Positions 58,763 through 64,000 of a stretch of DNA of 64,000 bases are shown in pieces. A program made the translations under genes and the position numbers. The notes beneath the pieces are model-generated. The model saw only the letters and a program-made list of their open reading frames with translations, did no database searches and was not told the DNA's origin. Source of the stretch: JAYOEY01 sp038116945 (lineage in GTDB: Bacteria; Pseudomonadota; Alphaproteobacteria; MPNO01; UBA2964); contig JAYOEY010000001.1 in the NCBI GenBank assembly GCA_038116945.1, forward strand, positions 186,001 to 250,000, in the 5' to 3' direction. Positions within the stretch are counted from its first letter, which is position 1, and each line of letters opens with the position of its first letter.

Positions 58763-59311
58763 TTGAGTGAACCGGATTCACAGCCGGTAACCGTGGAATC
58801 GGTGCGGATTCGAGGGACGATCAAGTGGTTCAACGTAGTTAAAGGGTACGGTTTTTTAACGCCGGATGATGGATCGTCCGATGTTTTTCTGCACCTGACG
58901 GTTCTGCGTATGGCAGGACATGAGCGCCTTGCGCCGGGTACGACGGTGGAATGCGAGGCCGTAAAAGGCGCCAAGGGCCTTCAGGTATTGCGGGTCGTCT
59001 CGGTCGATACCAGCACGGCCCTGCCGGAACCGGCGCCATCCGCCCCCCAGTCGGCGTTTGTAGAGCCGCAGGACGGTGGCGAGTACGTGGCGGGTACGGT
59101 CAAATGGTTCAATCCGCATAAAGGGTACGGTTTTATCTGCCCGGACGAAGGGGACCAGAACGATGTATTCGTCCACATGGTGACGTTGCGGCAGATCGGC
59201 CTGACCAGTCTGATCACCGGCCAGGCTGTCAATGTCCGGATAGTCGACGGTCCGAAGGGACGGCAGGCGGCCGAGATACAGCTTCGAAATCCGCGGCCGA
59301 CTGAGGCTTGA
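58763..59311 (+). CDS. Two-domain cold-shock protein
   Basis: A 182-residue protein with two cold-shock domains: GTIKWFNVVKGYGFLTPDDGSSDVFLHLTVL (about 18-50) and GTVKWFNPHKGYGFICPDEGDQNDVFVHMVTL (about 112-144). RNP1 (KGYGF) and RNP2 (VFLH/VFVH) are intact in both. Expected to bind single-stranded RNA/DNA. The TTG at 58763 has GAGGGGAG upstream; frames from earlier codons carry no homology. Double-CSD proteins are a common alphaproteobacterial type. Confidence 0.9.
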   Translation: MSEPDSQPVTVESVRIRGTIKWFNVVKGYGFLTPDDGSSDVFLHLTVLRMAGHERLAPGTTVECEAVKGAKGLQVLRVVSVDTSTALPEPAPSAPQSAFVEPQDGGEYVAGTVKWFNPHKGYGFICPDEGDQNDVFVHMVTLRQIGLTSLITGQAVNVRIVDGPKGRQAAEIQLRNPRPTEA

Positions 59312-59428
59312 AACTTGAAAGAAGACGGGCGGTGACCTCGCCTGCCGATGGGCCCTGTTTGAAGCATTAGCGGGATCGTTCTCTGTTTTCGGCTGAAAAG
59401 ATCGCCGGGAATTCGTAAGCTGCCGGAA

Positions 59429-59932
59429 ATGAATACGTCAGAATCCAGAAAACCCGTGTGGCGATCGTCCGCCCTTTTTGTTGTGCTGGCTCTGCTCGTG
59501 GGGCTGGCGGTTTCCTCGGCATTTGCACAGGGCGCCGGCCTGCAGCGGTTTGAGGCCGGAGAGATCGAAATCGTCTCCCCGGACCGGTCCCACAAGTTTT
59601 CCATCGAACATGCGAGGACTCCCCAGCAGCAGGCGCAGGGGCTTATGTTCCGGCGCCGGCTGGCGGCCGATGCGGGGATGCTGTTCACCTATCAGAGCCC
59701 GCAGATCATTCTCATGTGGATGAAAAATACCTACATCCCTCTCGACATGATTTTTATCGGGGCGGATCTGCGGGTGGTTTCGGTCGCGGAAAGAACGACC
59801 CCGCGGTCTCTCGAAACGATATCGTCGCAAAAACCGGCCATAGCCGTGCTCGAAGTCAATGGCGGGACCGTCCGGAAGCTGGGCATCCGGACCGGCGACA
59901 GGGTCAGGACCGCTTTTCTGGCCGCCAGATAG
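59429..59932 (+). CDS. DUF192 secreted protein
   Basis: A 167-residue protein with a signal peptide (ALFVVLALLVGLAVSSAFA) and a DUF192 domain: FSIEHARTPQQQAQGLMFRRRLAADAGMLFTY, MWMKNTYIPLDMIFIGADLRVVSVAERTTP and AVLEVNGGTVRKLGIRTGDRV. Function of the family is unknown; short cupin-like barrel. Starts 117 bases after the cold-shock gene. Confidence 0.87.
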   Translation: MNTSESRKPVWRSSALFVVLALLVGLAVSSAFAQGAGLQRFEAGEIEIVSPDRSHKFSIEHARTPQQQAQGLMFRRRLAADAGMLFTYQSPQIILMWMKNTYIPLDMIFIGADLRVVSVAERTTPRSLETISSQKPAIAVLEVNGGTVRKLGIRTGDRVRTAFLAAR

Positions 59933-59936
59933 GGCC

Positions 59937-60242
59937 TCAGGCCGGCGGGCCCTTCCTGACCGATGCCGGAAGCGCTTCCCATCCTTCGCCGGCGGCGATC
60001 ATGCAGGTCATGCCGTTCGGCATTGTCAGAATGATGGTCCAGCTTTGTCCCTTGTCCGAAGAGAGGATCTCGATCAGCCCTCCATTATTGGCGAGGCCCA
60101 TGGCCACCGGCGCTTCGGAATACTGTTTCGAGAGCTGGGTCACGACCGCGTTTCGTTCAGTGCAGAGTTGCTGCTGGGAAGACGCCGGACTGGCGAACGC
60201 GATTGAGGCGATGATCGTGGCGGCCGGAAGATTGCGAAGCAT
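59937..60242 (-). CDS. Small exported hypothetical protein
   Basis: A 101-residue protein with a signal peptide (AATIIASIAFASPASS). The mature part has two cysteines (QLCTER and MTCMIA) and a WTIILTMPNGMTCMIAAGEGWE segment seen in small alphaproteobacterial periplasmic proteins. No named family. Behind AAGGAGGC. It converges with the DUF192 gene and diverges from the EutA-like gene, sharing a 210-base upstream region that holds a TTGACA hexamer but no obvious -10. Confidence 0.7.
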   Translation of the reverse strand: MLRNLPAATIIASIAFASPASSQQQLCTERNAVVTQLSKQYSEAPVAMGLANNGGLIEILSSDKGQSWTIILTMPNGMTCMIAAGEGWEALPASVRKGPPA

Positions 60243-60452
60243 GGCAGCCTCCTTTCCTTCGGGACATGTCCGATTTCGGAAGTTTGAGGCCTAATTCGTT
60301 TATATTTGCTTACCTTAATGCATTGTGAACGCCGCGCGCCTTGACAGGCCGGGACGCGAAAGTTGGCGGGTACCCGGCAATATGATATCCGATGCGGGAG
60401 AAAACCGGTGCCTGACGGCCCCAGCGTAAACCAGTGAAAGATTGGAAGCAGA

Positions 60453-62249
60453 ATGGTCCAGGGCGACGGCGGCGACAAATCAGAAACCGGAGAAACGCCG
60501 AAGGGCCCGCCGGAAGGGCATAAGCTCGAGGATCACACCATGGGCGATGTGTTTTTTCACGAGCATGGCCCTGACGCAGACCATGATCACGACGACGATT
60601 TTCTTGACGTTCCCCTCGACGAAAACCCGCTCTGGATTGCCGACAACGTCCGTCTGACCAGCGTCGGGATCGATATAGGCTCGTCCGGCAGCCAGGTCAT
60701 TTTTTCCCGCCTGCATCTGCGTCGCATGGCGGAAGACATGTCGAGCCGTTACTACGTGGTCAATCGCGAAACCTTGTTTCAATCGCCGGTGGCGCTGACG
60801 CCCTACGAAAGCGAAACGAGGATTTCGGGCGAAGGGCTGGGCAAGATTCTTGACGAGGCCTATCAGGCCGCCGGGCTCCGGCCCGAGGATATCGACGCGG
60901 GCGCGGTCATCCTGACCGGCGAGGCCTTGCGGCGCGAGAATTCGCAGGCGATCGCGGCGACCGTTTCGGATCGAGGCGGCGATTTCGTGTGCGCGACAGC
61001 GGGTCACCACATGGAAAGCATGCTGGCGGCCTTCGGGTCCGGCGCGGCGAAGGCCTCCAAGGAGGAAGGCAAGCGTATCCTCAATGTCGATATCGGCGGT
61101 GGCACGGCGAAACTTGCCATTCTCGAAGAGGGACAGGTGAAGGTCACCGCAGCGGTGCATGTCGGCGGGCGGCTTCAGGTTGTCGACGAAAAAGGCAAAA
61201 TCGAACGGCTCGATCCCGCCGGAAAGACCCATGCGGCACGGGCCGGTTTCGACTGGTCGATCGGCGATACGATCGACAAGAACGATCTCGACAGGGTCGC
61301 CGACGTAATGGCGACGACCCTGATCGACTCGCTCGTTGTCCGGCCGATCCCGGATGATATCCGGAACCTGTATCTGACGGATCCCATCGAAGACTGGGGC
61401 CAGATCGATGGCGTCATGTTCTCGGGCGGCGTTGCGGAATACGTATACGGTCGCGAGGAACGCGATTTCGGCGATATGGGGCTCAGGCTTGGCCACGCCA
61501 TCGCGAGGAAGCTGGAAGAAAATGCGCTTCCCTGGCCCGTGATGCCCGCTGGCGAGTGCATCCGGGCGACAGCGCTGGGTGCGTCCGAATATTCGGTCCA
61601 GCTCTCGGGCAACACGACATATATTTCGGATTACGGCGAATTGCTGCCGCGGCGAAATCTCCAGGTGATCCAGCCGCCTTATGCCTGCCCGGAAGAAATC
61701 GTACCGGAGGAAGTGGCCGAAGCGGTGAGATCGCACCGGCGGACCTTCGAGGTCGATAACGACGATCGCGAGATCGCCCTGTCGTTCCACTGGAAAGGGA
61801 TGCCGGCTTACGAGCGGATGAACGCCTTTGCCCAGGGGCTGGTCATGGGGCTCGACGACATGATCGCCGCCGGAAAGCCGCTGTTTATTGTCCTCGACGG
61901 CGATATCGCCCAGTCGCTCGGGCATATCCTGAAAGATGAGCTGGAGGTTCCTGTCGGTGTGCTGGTCATCGATGGCGTCGTCTTGTGGGATTTCGACTAT
62001 ATCGATCTCGGCAAGATACGCCTGCCGTCCCGCACGGTACCGGTAACGATCAAGTCGCTGGTGTTTTCCGACGATCCGCGTTCAGGGCAGCGCCTCGATC
62101 ATGAGCATGGTCATGCCCACGATCATGGTCACGGGCACCACCACCATCATCACCACGATCATGGCCATTCGCACGGGCACACTCATGATCACGGTCACGA
62201 TCACGACCATCATCATGGTCATTCACACACCAAGTCCGACAAGGGCTAG
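60453..62249 (+). CDS. eutA: EutA-like reactivating ATPase with His-rich ends
   Basis: A 598-residue actin-fold ATPase of the EutA family, which reactivates B12-dependent ethanolamine ammonia-lyase. Conserved blocks: SVGIDIGSSGSQVIFSRL, ALTPYESETRISGEGLG, LTGEALRRENS, LNVDIGGGTAKLAIL, MFSGGVAEYVYGREERDFGDMG and IDLGKIRLPSRTVPVTIKSLVF at the family C-terminus. Unusual: a His/Asp-rich stretch at residues 35-55 (HEHGPDADHDHDDDF) and a C-terminal tail of about 50 residues, over half of them histidine, probably metal-binding. No eutBC genes occur here. Confidence 0.85.
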   Translation: MVQGDGGDKSETGETPKGPPEGHKLEDHTMGDVFFHEHGPDADHDHDDDFLDVPLDENPLWIADNVRLTSVGIDIGSSGSQVIFSRLHLRRMAEDMSSRYYVVNRETLFQSPVALTPYESETRISGEGLGKILDEAYQAAGLRPEDIDAGAVILTGEALRRENSQAIAATVSDRGGDFVCATAGHHMESMLAAFGSGAAKASKEEGKRILNVDIGGGTAKLAILEEGQVKVTAAVHVGGRLQVVDEKGKIERLDPAGKTHAARAGFDWSIGDTIDKNDLDRVADVMATTLIDSLVVRPIPDDIRNLYLTDPIEDWGQIDGVMFSGGVAEYVYGREERDFGDMGLRLGHAIARKLEENALPWPVMPAGECIRATALGASEYSVQLSGNTTYISDYGELLPRRNLQVIQPPYACPEEIVPEEVAEAVRSHRRTFEVDNDDREIALSFHWKGMPAYERMNAFAQGLVMGLDDMIAAGKPLFIVLDGDIAQSLGHILKDELEVPVGVLVIDGVVLWDFDYIDLGKIRLPSRTVPVTIKSLVFSDDPRSGQRLDHEHGHAHDHGHGHHHHHHHDHGHSHGHTHDHGHDHDHHHGHSHTKSDKG

Positions 62250-62264
62250 GCAGGAACGCCTGCG

Positions 62265-62300
62265 TGCCAAACTTGGCATGACGACGGGAACCGGTATAAA
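62265..62300 (+). promoter_or_regulatory. Sigma70-like promoter with overlapping palindrome
   Basis: TTGGCA (62273-62278), 16 bases, TATAAA (62295-62300): a good sigma70 promoter for the bicupin gene 70 bases on. The -35 is one arm of the inverted repeat TGCCAAACTTGGCA (62265-62278). A dimeric regulator bound there would cover the -35, so this looks like an operator. Regulator unknown. Confidence 0.55.
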
Positions 62301-62369
62301 ACAGCGCCATAAACGGGCTCCGTAACCGGGCCGCGTTAAGCGTTTTCGAAAGATAAGGAGAAACAACTC

Positions 62370-63518
62370 ATGTCCGACGATAGCAACAAGCCGACAGCGA
62401 TCGTTTCCGATGAAATGGCGAAGAAATTCGCGACGGAAAAGGAAACGCCGTACACGACATGGGTCCGGAACGAAGGTCTGGATATCATGAATTCTCTTTA
62501 TATTCAAAATCTTTACACCGTAGAGTTAAAGCCATGGGCGAGGCGTGAAGGCAAGGGCGTCTACATGAACCACGACGCGTCGCGCACTTCCAACGACTGC
62601 TATGTGTGCGAGATCGATCCGGGCAAGAAGCTGGCGCCGCAGCGCATGCTGTTCGAGGAAATGATCATGATCCTGTCGGGCCGCGGTTCGACCAGCGTCT
62701 GGAACGACAAGGGTGATCGCATCACGTTCGAGTGGGGGCCGGGCGCCCTGTTCGCCATCCCGCTGAACTGCTGGCACCAGCATTTCAACGCATCGGGCCG
62801 TGAACCAGCCCGTTTCATCGCGGTAACGAACGCTCCGCCGATCATGAACGTTTATGAAGACCCGGAATTCGTCTTCAATACGACGCACGATTTCAAGGAA
62901 CGCTTCAACGGCGAGCCCGATTATTTCGCCGCCAAGAGCGAGACCGAAGGATTCAAGCTCGTGACCAACTTCGTGCCGGATGCGGTCAACCTGCCGCTCA
63001 TTACGGCAAAGGAGCGCGGCGCGGGTGGCGGTCATATCCGCTTCAACTTCGCCAAGAGCTCGATGAACGCTCATATTTCGCAGTTCCCGATCGGGACCTA
63101 CAAGAAATGCCATCGCCACGGGCCGGGCGCGCATGTGATCATCCTGTCGGGCGAGGGCTATTCGCTGATGTGGCCGGAAGGCGAGGAACCGCGTCACTTC
63201 CCGTGGGAAGTCGGCACCATGATCGTGCCGCCGAACATGTGGTGGCACCAGCATTTCAACACCGGGCCGACGCCGTCGCGCTATCTGGCCTTCAAGTATG
63301 AAGGCGTTGCCGTGCGGAATTCTCAGGGCGTCCCGAAATCGTGGATTTCGTATCGGATCGGCGGCGATCAGATCGATTACGCGGACGAAAGCGCAGCCAT
63401 CCGGTCGCGGTTTACCGATGCGCTGTCGCAGCACGGTCTCGAACACGACATGGACCAGTTCTACGAGGCCGAAAAGGCGGATCTGCCGCCCAAGCCCGCG
63501 GTTTCCGCGGCGGAGTAA
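62370..63518 (+). CDS. Bicupin protein
   Basis: A 382-residue protein with two cupin domains. Domain 1: CEIDPGKKLAPQRMLFEEMIMILSGRGSTSVW ... GALFAIPLNCWHQHFN. Domain 2: KKCHRHGPGAHVIILSGEGYSLMWPE ... GTMIVPPNMWWHQHFNTG. In domain 2 the metal site HxH plus WHQHF is well formed; domain 1 lacks the first histidines. The overall length and bicupin layout are like gentisate-type or homologous ring-cleaving dioxygenases, but no substrate can be given. Behind AAGGAG. Follows the EutA-like gene by 120 bases with its own promoter. Confidence 0.83.
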   Translation: MSDDSNKPTAIVSDEMAKKFATEKETPYTTWVRNEGLDIMNSLYIQNLYTVELKPWARREGKGVYMNHDASRTSNDCYVCEIDPGKKLAPQRMLFEEMIMILSGRGSTSVWNDKGDRITFEWGPGALFAIPLNCWHQHFNASGREPARFIAVTNAPPIMNVYEDPEFVFNTTHDFKERFNGEPDYFAAKSETEGFKLVTNFVPDAVNLPLITAKERGAGGGHIRFNFAKSSMNAHISQFPIGTYKKCHRHGPGAHVIILSGEGYSLMWPEGEEPRHFPWEVGTMIVPPNMWWHQHFNTGPTPSRYLAFKYEGVAVRNSQGVPKSWISYRIGGDQIDYADESAAIRSRFTDALSQHGLEHDMDQFYEAEKADLPPKPAVSAAE

Positions 63519-63526
63519 CAGGATTT

Positions 63527-63557
63527 ACAGGCGGCGGTTCTGCCGGCCGCCGCCTGT
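63527..63557. terminator. Bidirectional terminator-like hairpin
   Basis: ACAGGCGGCGG (63527-63537) and CCGCCGCCTGT (63547-63557) pair perfectly over 11 bases around a nine-base loop, followed by GATGCTTTT on the plus strand. It stands between two convergent genes and probably ends the bicupin transcript; minus-strand use is less clear. Confidence 0.65.
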
Positions 63558-63575
63558 GATGCTTTTCCGAAGCTG

Positions 63576-64000
63576 CTAGTTCTCCATCCGGATTTTTCGT
63601 CCGGTGCCGACCGCGTCTTCGTCGGTCAGGTATCCGGCTGAATGGATGCCGTGGATGGCGAGTTCCTCGTCCCGTTCCGGCCGTTCGCCGGTGACGCCGA
63701 TCGCGCCAAGAAGATCGCCATTCGAGTCGCGGACCAGCATTCCGCCGTCTTCCGCGAAAATCTTTCCTTCGGAGGCCCGGAACAGGTAGTCCATGAAGAG
63801 CGGACGCTGTTCAGCCCGATAGCGGACCAGCGAGCTTGATCGTCCCATTGCCAGCGATGCGTAGCACTTGCCCTGCGCCATCTCGAAACGAAGCATGGAT
63901 GAATCGTCCTGCTTCTTGAACGCGATCACGGAGGCACCCTGATCCGTTACCGCGACCGCCATCGGCTTGTTTCCGTCCGTTTCGGCTTTTTCGAAGATCG
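63576..64000 (-). CDS. GlcG/HbpS-family (DUF336) protein, 5' end outside window
   Basis: The C-terminal 141 residues or so of a heme/small-molecule-binding GlcG-type protein: MAVAVTDQGASVIAFKKQDDSSMLRF and KCYASLAMGRSS, then GGMLVRDSNGDLLGAIGVTGERPERDEELAIHGI, the family signature (usually GGVPI..GEVIGAIGVSG). The frame stays open to the window edge (IFEKAETDGNKPM), so the start is beyond base 64000; an internal ATG at 63962 is not the start. Role unknown. Confidence 0.8.
   Translation of the reverse strand, partial: IFEKAETDGNKPMAVAVTDQGASVIAFKKQDDSSMLRFEMAQGKCYASLAMGRSSSLVRYRAEQRPLFMDYLFRASEGKIFAEDGGMLVRDSNGDLLGAIGVTGERPERDEELAIHGIHSAGYLTDEDAVGTGRKIRMEN

Noticed and set aside
60341..60380. 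TTGACA hexamer upstream of the EutA-like gene as promoter
   Set aside because: No acceptable -10 hexamer at 16-18 bases spacing.
62100..62225. Repeated short units at the end of the EutA-like gene as a CRISPR or mini-satellite
   Set aside because: The repeats are irregular, in frame and encode the histidine-rich tail; there are no spacers of constant length.

Overview
The window looks like chromosome of a GC-rich, aerobic alphaproteobacterium, probably of the Rhodospirillales or a neighbouring order. The grounds are the rplM-rpsI-argC block, the run alaC-like / hom / glpX / recJ, a Mrp-type antiporter operon, form II CO dehydrogenase genes, a two-domain cold-shock protein and catabolic gene families present in several copies. 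The assignment is inferred from gene content; no 16S rRNA gene is present. I see no insertion sequence, prophage or CRISPR array.

Layout. 1-9.3 kb holds housekeeping genes: ribosomal proteins L13 and S9, argC, an OmpA-like lipoprotein, an aminotransferase, homoserine dehydrogenase, class II fructose-1,6-bisphosphatase, RecJ and a DUF2062 membrane protein. 9.3-25.6 kb is a plus-strand catabolic cluster built from paralogues: three TauD-type dioxygenases, three UbiD-type decarboxylases, four short-chain dehydrogenases, a glyoxalase, a RutE-like nitroreductase, a periplasmic Bug-type binding protein and an Asp/Glu racemase-family protein. 25.6-37.9 kb is mixed: tRNA-Glu, a metallophosphoesterase, an aldo/keto reductase, a hotdog thioesterase, a PilZ-like protein, glnS, a hybrid-free histidine kinase, a maleamate amidohydrolase-like plus maleate isomerase-like pair, and a 600-base stretch with an AT-rich promoter-like segment. 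37.9-48.9 kb, on the minus strand, is a form II CO dehydrogenase-type cluster (coxG, coxS, coxL, coxM, coxD, coxE, two XdhC/CoxF-type proteins, a molybdopterin-domain/MocA fusion and an MFS carrier), preceded in the same direction by a peroxiredoxin gene with an in-frame TGA at the catalytic position. 49-58.4 kb carries a Panacea-domain protein, a PEP-CTERM-like secreted protein, a GNAT acetyltransferase and a ten-gene Mrp-type antiporter operon with three NuoL/M/N-like subunits. 58.7-64 kb carries a double cold-shock protein, a DUF192 protein, an EutA-like ATPase with histidine-rich tails, a bicupin protein and a partial GlcG-like gene.

Most notable points. (1) The peroxiredoxin at 48398-48844 reads through as one frame if the TGA at residue 46 is selenocysteine. 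That residue sits exactly where the peroxidatic cysteine should be, the protein has no cysteine, and a short hairpin with GU in its loop lies 21 nt downstream, as expected of a bacterial SECIS. (2) coxL lacks about 95-100 residues, including the form II AYRGAGR active-site loop, through an in-frame junction between two GRP motifs. (3) An EutA-like reactivase with histidine-rich ends stands without ethanolamine ammonia-lyase genes beside a promoter with a palindrome. (4) The UbiD/SDR/TauD cluster may be an undescribed decarboxylative catabolic route.
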